A stretch of 64,000 bases of DNA from Candidatus Promineofilum glycogenicum (GCA_016707605.1 JADJHJ010000003.1:310001-374000), one strand, 5' to 3'. Positions 9,792 to 20,398 are shown, counted from the first letter of the stretch. Translations and numbers: made by a program. Notes: generated by a model from the letters alone, not told the origin.

Positions 9792-10958
9792 ATGAGAATC
9801 GGTATTCTGACAGGCGGCGGCGACGTGCCCGGCCTGAACCCATCGATCAAGGCTGTGGTCAATCGCGCCGTGGACGCGGGCCACGAAGTCGTCGGCATCC
9901 GCCGCGGCTGGGGCGGGCTGCTCATGGTCAACCGCGACGACCCGACGACCATCGAGCAGTACATCATCCCCCTGACCAACGCTTCCGTGCGCACCATCGA
10001 CCGCACCGGCGGCACGATGCTGCACACCAGCCGCACCAACCCTGGCAAGGTGAAGCCCAATGACGTGCCCGACTTCCTGAAGGACCCGGAGCACCCTGAA
10101 GCCGAGGCGGCCGACAAGTCCACCCGCGACTTTACGCCCCACGTCTTGAAGAACCTGGAGCACCTGAAGATCGACCGGCTGATCCCCATCGGCGGCGACG
10201 ACACGCTCAGCTATGGCGAGCGGCTGCACCGCGAGGGCTTCCCCGTTGTGGCCATTCCCAAGACGATGGACAACGACGTCTACGGCACCGACTACTGCAT
10301 CGGCTTCAGCACGGCCGTCACCCGCAGCGTCCAGTTCATCCACCAGTTGCGCACCAGCGCCGGCTCGCATGAGCGCATCGCCGTCATCGAGTTGTTCGGC
10401 CGGAATTCGGGCGAGACGAGCCTCATCAGCTCCTACCTGGCCGGCGTCGACCGGGCGCTCATCTCCGAAGTGCCGTTCGACCCGGAGAAGCTGGCCCGGC
10501 TGGTCATGGACGACAAGAAGACCAACCCCAGCAACTACGCCATGGTGACGGTCAGCGAAGGCGCGCACCTGTCGGGCGGCGCGATCGTGGAGTTCGGTGA
10601 GGCCGACGCCTATGGCCACCGCAAGCTGGGCGGCATCGGCGACATCACCGGCGACGCGCTGAAGCAGCTGACCGGTGAGAACATCATCAGCCAGAAGCTG
10701 GGCTATCTGATGCGTTCCGGCGCGCCGGACGCGCTCGACCTGATGGTGGGCACGAACTACGCCCACCTGGCGGTCGATCTCCTCGTCGCCGGCAGCAGCG
10801 GCCGCATGGTCGCCCTGCGCGACGGCGCCTATACCCACGTGGCCATGAGCATGGTCACCAGCGGCGTGAAGCGCGTCGACGTGGACGAGTTGTACGACGT
10901 GGCCAACTACCGGCCGAAGGTGCGCCACGTATTGGGCAAGCCGATGTTCCTGTATTGA
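9792..10958 (+). CDS. Phosphofructokinase, pyrophosphate-type signatures
   Basis: A 388-residue single-domain PFK. The donor-site motif is GGDDT (about 134-138), with Asp where ATP-PFKs have Gly, and the catalytic loop is PKTMDNDV, with Lys before TMDND. Both are the accepted hallmarks of pyrophosphate-dependent PFK, which works reversibly near equilibrium. TGGGDVPGLN at the N terminus and ELFGRNSGETSL are also family features. The start ATG has a strong GAGGAGA about eight bases upstream. Pairing with the ATP-type fused PFK just upstream suggests separate roles: an allosterically controlled forward enzyme and a reversible PPi enzyme. Donor preference is inferred from residues only. Confidence 0.9.
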   Translation: MRIGILTGGGDVPGLNPSIKAVVNRAVDAGHEVVGIRRGWGGLLMVNRDDPTTIEQYIIPLTNASVRTIDRTGGTMLHTSRTNPGKVKPNDVPDFLKDPEHPEAEAADKSTRDFTPHVLKNLEHLKIDRLIPIGGDDTLSYGERLHREGFPVVAIPKTMDNDVYGTDYCIGFSTAVTRSVQFIHQLRTSAGSHERIAVIELFGRNSGETSLISSYLAGVDRALISEVPFDPEKLARLVMDDKKTNPSNYAMVTVSEGAHLSGGAIVEFGEADAYGHRKLGGIGDITGDALKQLTGENIISQKLGYLMRSGAPDALDLMVGTNYAHLAVDLLVAGSSGRMVALRDGAYTHVAMSMVTSGVKRVDVDELYDVANYRPKVRHVLGKPMFLY

Positions 10959-10990
10959 GCCGGCGGATTAGCGGCTAAGTGTAGAATAAG

Positions 10991-11025
10991 CGGGCGCGAC
11001 GTTCCGGTGAGGGGCGGCGCGCCCG
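10991..11025 (+). terminator. Terminator-like hairpin after the second PFK
   Basis: CGGGCGCG (10991-10998) pairs with CGCGCCCG (11018-11025) across a 19-base loop and is followed by TTTGCTT. It fits the end of the PFK transcript. Confidence 0.5.
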
Positions 11026-11107
11026 TTTGCTTAAGGTCTTGGTTCGTCGTGTGAACCGACCAAGACGCAACCCGGCTGATAACTCCGTAAGTGGTCATCG
11101 CTGTTAC

Positions 11108-11137
11108 TTGACTTGTGATGGGCGGGGACTCTAGAAT
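11108..11137 (+). promoter_or_regulatory. Sigma70-like promoter for the HtrA-like gene
   Basis: TTGACT at 11108-11113 and TAGAAT at 11132-11137 are separated by 18 bases. The ATG at 11202 lies 64 bases beyond the -10 box. Confidence 0.5.
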
Positions 11138-11201
11138 AGAGTTATCCTGTGACCCAGAAGTTCGTCTGTGGTCTTCGGTTCTGCACCTGGTGACCTTATC
11201 A

Positions 11202-12398
11202 ATGTACCGCTTTCCTCGTTTGCCCCTCCTGTTCCTCGTTGTTCTGCTTGCCCTGTCCGCTTTGGCCTGCTCGATTTCCGGCGGTTCGCCCGAAGAGGAA
11301 GGGACGGCCGCGGCCACGCCCGACCAGGCCGCTCTGGTGGCCCAGGCCGTGGCCACCATCACCGCCCAGTTGCCCGCCGCCACCGCGCCGGCCATCGTCA
11401 GCCAGGGTGCGCCTATCACCACCGACCTGGAGGCCGACCTGATCGCCCTCTATGAGCGCGTCAACCCGTCCGTCGTTCACATCTTCATCTACGACGAAGT
11501 GGACAACCTGATCGGCACCGGAACCGGCTTCCTCTATGACAACGAGGGCCACATTGTCACCAACAACCACGTCGTCAGCGGCGCGGCCCGGCTGGAGGTG
11601 GCCTTCCCTAGCGGGGAGCGCCGCGCGGCTGAGACCGTCGGCACCGACGTGGACAGCGACCTGGGGGTCATTCGCGTGGCCGACATGCCGGCGGGTGTGC
11701 AGCCGCTCATTCTGGGCGACTCCGACAACGTCCGCGTCGGCCAGTTCGTCGTGGCCATCGGCAACCCGTTCGCCGAGGCCGGGTCGCTGTCGCTGGGCAT
11801 CGTCAGCGGCCTGGGGCGCACGCTGACCTCCGACCGCATCGCCGAGGGGGGCGGGCGCTACTCGCTGCCGCAGGTCATCCAGACCGACGCGGCCATCAAC
11901 CCCGGCAACTCCGGCGGGCCGCTGCTGAATCTGGCCGGCGAGGTCGTCGGCGTCAACAGCGCCATCAGCACCAGCACCGGCACCAACTCCGGCGTCGGCT
12001 TCTCCATCCCCGTCAACGCCGTGCGGCGCATCATTCCGGCGCTCATTGCCGACGGCGCTTACCAGTACACCTATATGGGCGTGCGCATGTCGGCGCTCGA
12101 CCTGGCCACCCAGGCGGCGCTGGGGCTGCCCCAGGTGACGGGCGCTTACGTGACCGATGTGACCTCCGACTCGCCGGCCGCCGCCGCCGGTCTGCGCCCC
12201 AGCGGCGTCACCAATCTGAACGAACTACTACCCGGCGGCGACCTGATCATCGCCGCCGACGGCCGGCCCATCAACAACCCGGACGAACTGATCAGCTTCC
12301 TCGTGTTCAATACGGAGGTCGGCCAGACCATCACCCTGACGCTTATTCGCGACGGACAACAGCTCGACGTACCCCTGACCCTCGGCCAACGGCCCTAG
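11202..12398 (+). CDS. HtrA-like trypsin-family serine protease, lipoprotein, with PDZ
   Basis: An exported S1C-type protease of about 398 residues for envelope protein quality control. The chosen ATG gives a lipoprotein signal peptide: Arg-containing N region, Leu/Val-rich core and lipobox LSALAC. An upstream in-frame ATG at 11115 would bury this signal and is rejected. After an Ala/Thr-rich linker, the protease domain shows the triad: His in TNNHVVSG, Asp in DSDLGVIRV and Ser in NPGNSGGPLL. A single PDZ domain follows (about 290-395), with GLRPSGVTNLNELLPGGD in the ligand-loop region. It is a paralogue of the protein at 59368. It probably acts at the outer face of the membrane, anchored by lipid. 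Confidence 0.9.
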   Translation: MYRFPRLPLLFLVVLLALSALACSISGGSPEEEGTAAATPDQAALVAQAVATITAQLPAATAPAIVSQGAPITTDLEADLIALYERVNPSVVHIFIYDEVDNLIGTGTGFLYDNEGHIVTNNHVVSGAARLEVAFPSGERRAAETVGTDVDSDLGVIRVADMPAGVQPLILGDSDNVRVGQFVVAIGNPFAEAGSLSLGIVSGLGRTLTSDRIAEGGGRYSLPQVIQTDAAINPGNSGGPLLNLAGEVVGVNSAISTSTGTNSGVGFSIPVNAVRRIIPALIADGAYQYTYMGVRMSALDLATQAALGLPQVTGAYVTDVTSDSPAAAAGLRPSGVTNLNELLPGGDLIIAADGRPINNPDELISFLVFNTEVGQTITLTLIRDGQQLDVPLTLGQRP

Positions 12399-12487
12399 GC
12401 TCGCGGCCGAAAGTCGGGCGCTTTACCCACTGCGCCGGCTGCCGATTGGCTTGCCCGGCAGACCCGGCCCCAACGTAGGAGGATTCC

Positions 12488-13606
12488 ATGTTTAGCCAGG
12501 ACGATATGCAAGAGTTGCTGACCTATGAGGGCAACGGCGATGGCGTTATCAGTGTCTACCTGGACACCGACAGCGCGCGCCAGTCGACCGAGGCGATCAA
12601 GCTGATGGCCCGCGGCTTGCTGAAAGAGGTTCAGCCGCAGCATGAGAAAGAGGCGCAGACCATTGAGCGCTACCTGGACCTGGGCTATGACTGGTCGAAA
12701 CCGGGCCTGGCCCTGTTCTGCGGCCAGGGCGGCGAGTTCTTCCGCTCCTACCCCTCGCCGGTCGCCTTTCGCAACCGGATTCGTCTGGGGCCGCGCCCCT
12801 ACGTGAAGCCGCTGGCCCACTTTCTGGACCACTACGCCCACTTCGGCGTGATCGTCGTCGATCGCGTCAGCGGCCGTTTCTATGCGTACCACCTGGGCGA
12901 ACCGCAGGCGACGGAGGAGTTCACCGGCGAGGAAGTGCGCAAGGTGAAGCGCGGCGGCGGGTCGTCGGCCGTCGGTCGGCGCGGCGGCGGCGGCACGAGC
13001 GGCCCCGGCGGCGGCGACCACGAGGAAGAGGTGGCGGCGCGCAACCTGCGCGACTGCGCCGCGGCCGCCGGCCGCTTCTACGCCACGCGCCCCATCCGCC
13101 GGCTGTTCCTGGGCGGCACCAACGAGACGCTGGCCCAGTTCCGCGAGATGCTGCCCAAGCAGTTGCAGAGCTGCCTGGCCGGCTCGTTCGCCGTGGACAA
13201 GGACATGGGCGAGACGGAAGTGCGCCGCCGGGCGTTGGAGCTGCTGCGCCAGGCCAACGCCGAGCGCGAGGCCGAACTGGTCGAGCGGCTGATCAACCTC
13301 CAGGCGATGGGCGCCAACGCCGTCGTTGGTCTCGATGACGTGTTGCAGGCCGTCAGCGACAAGCGCGTCGAGGCGCTCATCATCAGCGACGGCTTCCGCT
13401 ACCACGGTTACATCGATGAGGCGTCGGGCTTCGTCGTCTCGAATCTGGCCCGCAGCCCATTGGCTGAGAACGAACTGGCCGAGGTCGAGGACGTGGTTGA
13501 CACCGCCGTGGCGGCCACCGTGGCCCAGGGTGGCCACGTCGAGATCATCGCCGACAACCTGGCGCTCGAAGACGCCGGGCGCATCGGGGCCATTCTCCGG
13601 TACTAA
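12488..13606 (+). CDS. baeRF/eRF1-like (VLRF1-type) protein
   Basis: A 372-residue protein resembling the bacterial and archaeal eRF1-like (baeRF) families, relatives of eRF1/Pelota and of the Vms1/ANKZF1 peptidyl-tRNA release domain. The N-terminal domain (ISVYLDTDSARQSTEAIKLM) is typical of the baeRF group. At about residues 155-180 there is a Gly-rich loop (GGGSS...GGGGTSGPGGGDHEEE) where release factors carry GGQ; no GGQ is present. The following helix RNLRDCAAAAGRFYATRP and the sheet RRLFLGGTNETLAQFRE match the second domain. The start has AGGAGG six bases upstream. A role in ribosome rescue is inferred from family and loop position and has not been shown. It stands alone between a protease and a DNA-repair gene. 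Confidence 0.75.
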   Translation: MFSQDDMQELLTYEGNGDGVISVYLDTDSARQSTEAIKLMARGLLKEVQPQHEKEAQTIERYLDLGYDWSKPGLALFCGQGGEFFRSYPSPVAFRNRIRLGPRPYVKPLAHFLDHYAHFGVIVVDRVSGRFYAYHLGEPQATEEFTGEEVRKVKRGGGSSAVGRRGGGGTSGPGGGDHEEEVAARNLRDCAAAAGRFYATRPIRRLFLGGTNETLAQFREMLPKQLQSCLAGSFAVDKDMGETEVRRRALELLRQANAEREAELVERLINLQAMGANAVVGLDDVLQAVSDKRVEALIISDGFRYHGYIDEASGFVVSNLARSPLAENELAEVEDVVDTAVAATVAQGGHVEIIADNLALEDAGRIGAILRY

Positions 13607-13612
13607 GAGTTA

Positions 13613-13689
13613 GAACCGCAGATTACGCAGATTTCGCAGATTACTTCATGTAATCGGCGAAATCTGCGGAATCTGCGGATTTCTTTTCC
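13613..13689. repeat. Palindromic element, CAGATTACG family
   Basis: The left arm 13613-13643 consists of GCAGATTACGCAGATTTCG-type direct repeats. The right arm 13651-13688 is its near reverse complement. It fills the gap between the baeRF gene and the uracil-DNA glycosylase. Confidence 0.85.
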
Positions 13690-13692
13690 CTC

Positions 13693-14319
13693 GTGGACGT
13701 TTATCGCGCCTTCGTCGAGCGGCTGGCGGGCGCGCCCGCGCCGCGCGACGCGATCAACCCCTACGCCGGCGATGGCCCGGCGGCGGCCCGGCGCGACAAC
13801 CTGGCCCTCTACCTGACGCGCATGGCGGCGCGGCGGCCGACCATGTTGCTGGTCGGCGAAGCGCCCGGCTATCGCGGCTGCGGCGTCAGCGGCGTGCCCT
13901 TCACCAGCCCGGCCATCCTGCTGGGTGAGCCGTCCCCCTTCGGCCTGTTCGGCGCGGCGGCCGGCTTCCGGCTGGACGACGCACCAGCCACGACGCGCGA
14001 GGCCACGGCCACCATCGTCTGGGCCACGCTGGTCGACCTGGGCTGCCTGCCCCTACTATGGAACGCCTGCCCCTTCCACCCCCACCCGCCCGGCCGCGCC
14101 GACGGCAACCGCCCACCGACGGCCGGCGAAGTGGCCGCCGGTGAGTGGGCCGTGCGCGAACTACTGGCGCTGTTCGTGGTGGCGCGGGTGGTCGCCGTGG
14201 GCAACAAGGCGCGCGTGGCGCTCGGCCGCTGGGGCATCCTCGCCGCGCCCGTCCGCCACCCCAGCCACGGCGGCAAAGCCACGTTCGCCCGCGACCTGGC
14301 GCAAGTCGCTCGACTTTAA
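13693..14319 (+). CDS. Uracil-DNA glycosylase superfamily protein
   Basis: A 208-residue member of the uracil-DNA glycosylase superfamily, which removes uracil from DNA in base-excision repair. Motif A is LLVGEAPGYRGCGVSG, a central WNACPFHPH follows, and motif B is VRHPSHGG near the C terminus. VAVGNKARVAL matches the conserved strand before it. The four Fe-S cysteines of family 4 enzymes are not evident, so the subfamily is uncertain. The start is GTG right after the palindromic element; there is no clear Shine-Dalgarno. It is convergent with the coiled-coil gene, separated by another palindrome. Confidence 0.8.
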   Translation: MDVYRAFVERLAGAPAPRDAINPYAGDGPAAARRDNLALYLTRMAARRPTMLLVGEAPGYRGCGVSGVPFTSPAILLGEPSPFGLFGAAAGFRLDDAPATTREATATIVWATLVDLGCLPLLWNACPFHPHPPGRADGNRPPTAGEVAAGEWAVRELLALFVVARVVAVGNKARVALGRWGILAAPVRHPSHGGKATFARDLAQVARL

Positions 14320-14320
14320 G

Positions 14321-14412
14321 AGGAGAGGAACACAGAGTTACACAGAGGAGCACAGAGGGACACAGAGAAAGAAAGTGTCCTTCTCTGTGTCCCTCTGTGC
14401 TCCTCTGTATCG
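14321..14412. repeat. Palindromic element, CACAGAG family
   Basis: The left arm repeats CACAGAG with variable spacers (GAACACAGAGTTACACAGAG...). The right arm is its reverse complement (...CTCTGTGTCCCTCTGTG). It separates two convergent genes. Confidence 0.85.
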
Positions 14413-14415
14413 CTC

Positions 14416-16056
14416 TTATGGCTCCAGGGCAGAGAAGTAGTCGCGCACCAGCCCTTGCAGCCCCGGCGGGATGCCGCTGCCGGGCAACGCCTCGAAGGCC
14501 GCGTCGCGGTAGTCGCCGAAGACCTGGTCGAAGGGCACGACGCTGCCGCCGGTGGGGCGGCTGGGGTCGCTGGGCAGTGGCTGGCCGGGCGGGCCACAGG
14601 CGGCCGGGTCGCTGAGGCATTGCACCTCTAGCTCCACGTTCTGCCCTTCTCCGCTCAAATCCACTGGGGCGGGCACAAAGACGTTCTCGACGTGGCCGCC
14701 GCCGGCGCTGGGGCCGCCGGTGGCGCTGCCCTGCCCCTCGCCGCCGGTCGTCTGGCCCGCGCCGCCCTCTGGCCCGGTGTCGCCTGCCTGGCCCGCGCCG
14801 CCCGACTGCCCGGCGGCGCCTTCGCCCTGTTGCCCGGTCTCGCCGGCCGCGCCTTCCTGGCCCGCCTGGGCCTGCTCCGTCGTCGCCGTCGCGCCGGCGG
14901 CGGCCACTTGCTGCCGCGCCGCGCCCAGTTCGCCGGCCGTCTGCGCCGCCCGCTCGGCCGCCGCCCCCGCCTGGGCCGCCTCGTTCAACCCTTGGGCCGC
15001 CTCGCGCAACGCCTCTTGCGCCCCGGCGGTGTCGTCCTGGGCCAGCGCCTCGGCGGCGCGGTCGAGCTGTTCGGCCAGGGCCGCGTCGGTCGCGGCCAGC
15101 GCGGCGGCGGCTTCGGCCAGACTTTCGGCCAGTTCCTGCCGCGCCGCGTCGTCCAGTTGGGGCAGGGCGTCGGCCAGTTCGCCGGCGGCTGTGGCAGCCT
15201 GGGCGGTCTCAGCCTCTTGCAGCGCCTCGGCCAACTCGCCGGCTGCCGCGCTACGGCTGAGGGCGTCGGCCGCAGCGGCCACGCTGGCGCTGACCGCGGC
15301 GTGGTCGAACGTCTGCCCCAGTTCGCGCAACTCGGTCTCGGCTTCCGACAGCGCCGCCAGCGCCTCGGCCTGGCTGACGCCCGGCTCGTTGAGCGTCGTC
15401 AGCGCCTCTTCCAGTGGTTGTTGCAGGGCGTCGCGCTGCTCCGGCGTGAGGCTTTCGTCGGCGGCGATCTGCTCCGACAGTTCGGCCAGCGCCGCCGCCT
15501 GTTGCCCCACGGCCGCGGCCACGGCGCGCTGCCGGGCCAGCAGCGCCGCCTGTGGGTTGGGCAGCCACAGCGCCAGGGCCAACGCCAGCAGCGCGGCCAG
15601 CGCCGGCAGCCACTCCGCCGGGCGCGTGGTCAGGGGCAACTGCCGCTGCACGTCTACGGCTTTGGCCGCGGCCAGGGCGTCGCCCAGTTGCCGGGCGGCC
15701 AGCGCCGGGGGCACGTCGTGCTGCCCGGCGTGGATTTCGACGGCGGTCGTGGCCCGCTCGCGCAGGCCGAAGCGGCGGTCGGCGAAGCGCGCCCGTTCGG
15801 CCAATGAGCGCCGTTGGGCCAGGACTGCCACGGCCGTGGCTGCCGCAGCGACGAGGACGAGCGCCGCGGCCAGCAGGGCGATCTCGGCCGCCGCCAGCAG
15901 CGGCCGGGCGCGGGCGGCCAGGGCCACGACCAGCCCGACCAGCAGCGCCGCGGCCACGGCTCGCGGCAGCCAGGCCCACAGCGTCGTCTGTCGCCGCCGG
16001 GCGTCCCATTGGCCGAGGTAAGTCCCCAGGGCGCGAAAGTCGTCGTCGGGCGTCAT
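14416..16056 (-). CDS. Ala-rich coiled-coil membrane protein of the ABC operon
   Basis: About 546 residues. The start ATG at 16056 overlaps the permease stop as ATGA, so translation is coupled; a longer open frame upstream runs inside the permease gene and is rejected. The N-terminal third has two hydrophobic segments (about 30-75) and another near residue 175. A long Ala/Glu/Leu-rich coiled coil follows, with repeated AEALAQ/AEQLDRA-like units, then a Gly/Gln/Ala-rich low-complexity stretch and a conserved-looking C-terminal domain (PFDQVFGDYRDAAFEAL...GLVRDYFSALEP). I do not recognise a named family with certainty. Its place at the end of an ABC-exporter operon suggests a membrane-stalk or assembly partner of that transporter. 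Confidence 0.75.
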   Translation of the reverse strand: MTPDDDFRALGTYLGQWDARRRQTTLWAWLPRAVAAALLVGLVVALAARARPLLAAAEIALLAAALVLVAAAATAVAVLAQRRSLAERARFADRRFGLRERATTAVEIHAGQHDVPPALAARQLGDALAAAKAVDVQRQLPLTTRPAEWLPALAALLALALALWLPNPQAALLARQRAVAAAVGQQAAALAELSEQIAADESLTPEQRDALQQPLEEALTTLNEPGVSQAEALAALSEAETELRELGQTFDHAAVSASVAAAADALSRSAAAGELAEALQEAETAQAATAAGELADALPQLDDAARQELAESLAEAAAALAATDAALAEQLDRAAEALAQDDTAGAQEALREAAQGLNEAAQAGAAAERAAQTAGELGAARQQVAAAGATATTEQAQAGQEGAAGETGQQGEGAAGQSGGAGQAGDTGPEGGAGQTTGGEGQGSATGGPSAGGGHVENVFVPAPVDLSGEGQNVELEVQCLSDPAACGPPGQPLPSDPSRPTGGSVVPFDQVFGDYRDAAFEALPGSGIPPGLQGLVRDYFSALEP

Positions 16057-17005
16057 ACGTCGCTCACCCGCCGGACGCGGCGCACGATCAGTATGTAGAG
16101 GGCCACGGCGGCCAGGAGGTGGAACAGGATGAACAGCGGCCAGGGGGAGAAGAGCCAGATCGTTCCCGTGGCGGTGGACTGCGTGAAGCCGAAAATGGCG
16201 TCTTCGCTCAGAAAGATGGACTCGCTGAGGATGAGCGTCGCCGGCAGGTTGGTTGCCGCGGCGGTCAGGCCGCCGTAGAGGGCCAGCGCCTCGAAGAGGG
16301 GATTGATCACCCGCCCGATGGTGAAGGTCGTGCCCAGTACGGTGACCATGCCGGCCAGCAATGGCGTGCCGAAGGTGACGAACAGCATCCCGGCGAAGGT
16401 CGTCACCGTGGCCGCCAGCGTCGTGCGCATGGCCGCCGAGCACCACAGGCCGTAGAGGGCGTAGGCCACAGCGGCGACGAGGATGAGTAGTTGTGAGATG
16501 ACCAGTTCGGTCAGCGACAGGCCGCCCAGCAGAAAGGCGATACTTTGCAGGGGGATGGAGACCAGCACCAGCAGGAAGACGTAGCTGAGGGCGGAGATGA
16601 GCTTGCCCAGGACGAACGACTCGGCCGACAGCAGCGTCGTCCGCAGCAGGTCGAACGTCTGCCGCTCGCGCTCGCCGCTGATGGCCCCGGCGGTGAAGGT
16701 CGGGCCGATGAAGGCTACCAGAAAGACCTGCACGGCCAGCACGGCGGCGAACAGCCCCTTGCCGGCCGTGCGCGCCGCGCTGCTGCCCGGCCCGGCGACG
16801 TTGCCGCTGTAGGCCAGATAGACGACGGTGATGACGCCGCTGAGAATGAGCAGGTAGAGCGTCAGCACAGCGAACGCCCGCCGCCCGCGCATCCGGCTGC
16901 GGAGTTCTTTGACTGTAACCGGGTTAGTGAGCAGACCACTGACGGCCGACCGCCGACCGCTGTCAGATTGAGCGATCGGACTACTGTTAACGGATCGGTC
17001 GGCCA

Positions 17006-17006
<1 letters not shown>
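16053..17006 (-). CDS. ABC-2 type transporter permease
   Basis: A 317-residue membrane protein with about six hydrophobic segments. It contains the ABC-2 family pattern: a cytoplasmic N-terminal PVTVKELRSRMRGRR before the first helix, then the charged motif AGAISGERERQTFDLLRTT, typical of permeases that partner NodI/GldA-type ATPases. It overlaps the ATPase gene by one base (TAATG) and the downstream coiled-coil gene by four (ATGA). Together with the ATPase it would form an export complex or a membrane-remodelling ABC system. The cargo is unknown. Confidence 0.88.
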
Positions 17007-17964
<958 letters not shown>

Positions 17965-17965
<1 letters not shown>

Positions 17966-19941
17966 TAGCGCACCGGAACCTCCAGCAAGACGAGGGTGGC
18001 GGCCGAGCGCGTTGTCGCCACGTCGCCCAGGTCAATGGGCTGGTCGCTATCGGGCAGCCAGCCGGCCAGGATGATGGATTGGGTGGGGTCGGTCTGTTGC
18101 ACTGGACTGGTATCGGAGTAGTTGTAGAGCGATTGCACCAGTTGCCAGCGCGCGTACACATTCGGGTCGCTGAAGTAGTCGGGCGTGCCCAGGATGTAGG
18201 TCGGGTCGTTGATGAGCGGGCTGGGCACGAGGACGGCCGAAGGCATGTATGGGTCGGGCGTCGGCGTGGCCCCCGGCGGCCCCAGCACGGTCACGGGCAG
18301 TTGCGCCTCGCGCGCCGCGCCCGGCGCCAGGTCGTCCAGTTGCCGCTGTTGATCGCCATAGAGCAGAACGGCGTTCTCCAGCGTCAACGCGCCATCGTTG
18401 CGGACGGTCACGGCCACGGCGCGGCCGTCGTCCACCAGCCGGGCCGTGGCCGAGAGGGGCGGGCGCGGCCGGTGGGCATCCACCAGGAAGGCCACCACTT
18501 CGCCCGTGTCGGCGCGCACCTCGCGCAGCGTCAGGTCGCCGGCGCGGACGATGGCCGCCAGATTGCTCACCAGGCCGACTGACCCGAACTGCCCGGTCAG
18601 GGGGAAAGCGGTCGTGTCGTAGGGCAGCGACAGGTCGTAGCGGCCGCGGCGCGGCGAGTAGAGGCCGACGATGCTCTGCGTCCGCACGCGCTCAGCCTCG
18701 ACCGAGCCGTAAGCGACGCTCATCTCGTTCTGCAGCACCGCGCCGCCGCGACTGCGAAAGCTGGTGAAGAAGGTGATGGCGCTGAAGAGCAGCACCAGCA
18801 CCGGGATGGTCACCCAGGCCAGTTCGCGCCGCCGCAGCCGGCGCAGCACCAGGAAGTTGATCGGCCCGATGACCAGCGTGTAGACGAACAGGAACAGCAG
18901 CAGTTGACCGACCGACGGCAGGCGCAGACCGGGTATGGATGAGGCGGCCTGCGTCGCCGCGTAGCCATCCTGGATGCCGTTGGCGTATGGGCCGGGGGTG
19001 GAGGTCAGCGCGGCGATGCTCTCCCACACGGCGGCGTGCCCCCTCCAGCCGGCCAGCGGGGCCAGCTTGGGGTCGAGGGCCAGGAAGGTGACGCCGCCCA
19101 GACCGAGCGGGGTGTGGGCCAGGATAGGCAGGCCGTCCTGGTGGATGAGCAGTTCGCCGGCGCGCAGCGAACTGCCGGTCAGCGTATAGGGGCCGGGCGC
19201 GTTGAACGCCACCCCACCAAAGGCGCTCAGGGCGGGCAGGTCATCGGCCGACTCCACGCCGCCGACGGTCACCGGCAGCAGGTCGGCCACGGCGGCGGCC
19301 GTCTTGGGGCCGCCCGGCCCGCCGGTGACGACCAGTTGGCCGCCGTTCTCCACCCAGGCCCGCAGCGCCGTCAGTTGCCCGGCGGTCAGGCGGCTGGTGT
19401 CCACGTCGTCGAGCACCAGCACGTCGAGCGCCCGCCAGGCGATGGACACGTCGGGCAGGTCGGCCAGGTCGAGGAAGGCCACGTCGGCGTCGGTTCGGCT
19501 GCCGCTCACGGTCTCCAGGAAGGCCAGCCCGCCGGGGTCGGAGGTGATGACGCCGTAGAGCAGGTGGTGACGCATGGTCATTATCAGCGGGTTGGAATCG
19601 GCCGTGGCCACGACCGTCTCGTCGCTGACCAGTTGGACGTTCAGGTCGCCGGTAAAGGTCAGGACGTCGATATAGAGGGCCACGCGCTTGTCGGAGCCGG
19701 TGGGCAGCGAGACGGGGGCGCTGTAGACGACAGGGCCACCGGACATGCTGTCTACGGCGATGCGAATCTCGCCCTCGATGGGCGGGCCGTCGTTGCGGGC
19801 GCTGACGAAGACGGGCACGGCGTCCATCTCCTTGTACAGCCCGTCGAAGCCGGCGCGGGCGCTGAGCGACAGGCCGCCGTCTTGCGCCGCGGGGCGCAGC
19901 AGCAGCGCCGCCAGCCAGAGGAGGGGGAGAAGATGGCGCAT
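17965..19941 (-). CDS. Exported membrane protein linked to the ABC transporter
   Basis: A 658-residue protein. A hydrophobic N-terminal segment looks like a signal peptide; it is followed by an Ig-like beta-rich extracytoplasmic domain (GFDGLYKEMDAVPVFVSARN). Next comes a Rossmann/glutamine-amidotransferase-like region (LDVLVLDDVDTSRLTAGQL, WVENGGQLVVTGGPG) resembling the extracytoplasmic part of GldG/DUF4350-type proteins. Two central transmembrane helices (about 325-385) and a second beta-rich domain complete it. Its stop overlaps the ATPase start, and it begins three bases after the DUF503 gene. It likely serves as the sensor or large extracytoplasmic partner of the ABC system. Precise function is unknown. 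Confidence 0.75.
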
Positions 19942-19944
19942 GGG

Positions 19945-20229
19945 TTAGATGAACTCGATGCTGTAGTCGCCGATGGGCACGTCGGGGCGGTGCTCGGTGA
20001 TCCAGGCCACGGCCTTCTCCATCAGACCGTGGACGTAGCCCTTGTCGTTGCCGACGGCGGCCAGGCCGATGACCGCCAGCCCCCAGGAGTCATGGCTATC
20101 TACTTCGGCCACCGACAGGTTGAACTCCTGCCGCAGACGGGCGATGATGGAACGGAGGATACTGCGCTTCTCTTTGAGCGACTGCACGTCCCCCAACTCC
20201 AGGCTGATGACACAGGTGGCGACGACCAT
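19945..20229 (-). CDS. DUF503 family protein
   Basis: A 94-residue protein matching the DUF503 (YlxP-like) family: VVATCVISLELGDVQSLKEKR at the N terminus, then a helix RSIIARLRQEFNLSVAEVD and a second sheet WGLAVIGLAAVGND. Family length is normally 90-100 residues, so it is complete. In many bacteria relatives lie near ribosome-maturation genes, but here the gene leads the ABC operon, with three bases to the next start. The function is uncharacterised. Confidence 0.85.
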   Translation of the reverse strand: MVVATCVISLELGDVQSLKEKRSILRSIIARLRQEFNLSVAEVDSHDSWGLAVIGLAAVGNDKGYVHGLMEKAVAWITEHRPDVPIGDYSIEFI

Positions 20230-20398
20230 GGGGGCAATTGTCCCCGATCGTCGCCGCGGGGCAAGTGAGCGGTCGGTGAGCGCCGGCCGGCCACTGCGAC
20301 CCCGGCGGGCGCATCGCGTAGAGTGTTAAGGTTCTGTATACGCAGATCGGGTATAGTCTGCCTAAGTGAAGGCAGTTGGGCCGCGTCGAGGTTGGATC

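Noticed and set aside
11115..11201. Upstream in-frame start of the HtrA-like gene
   Set aside because: It would place a polar 29-residue stretch before the lipoprotein signal and overlap the -10 box; the ATG at 11202 gives a proper signal peptide.
16057..16446. Longer N terminus of the coiled-coil membrane protein
   Set aside because: That part is the other frame of the permease gene; the ATGA overlap at 16053-16056 marks the real start.
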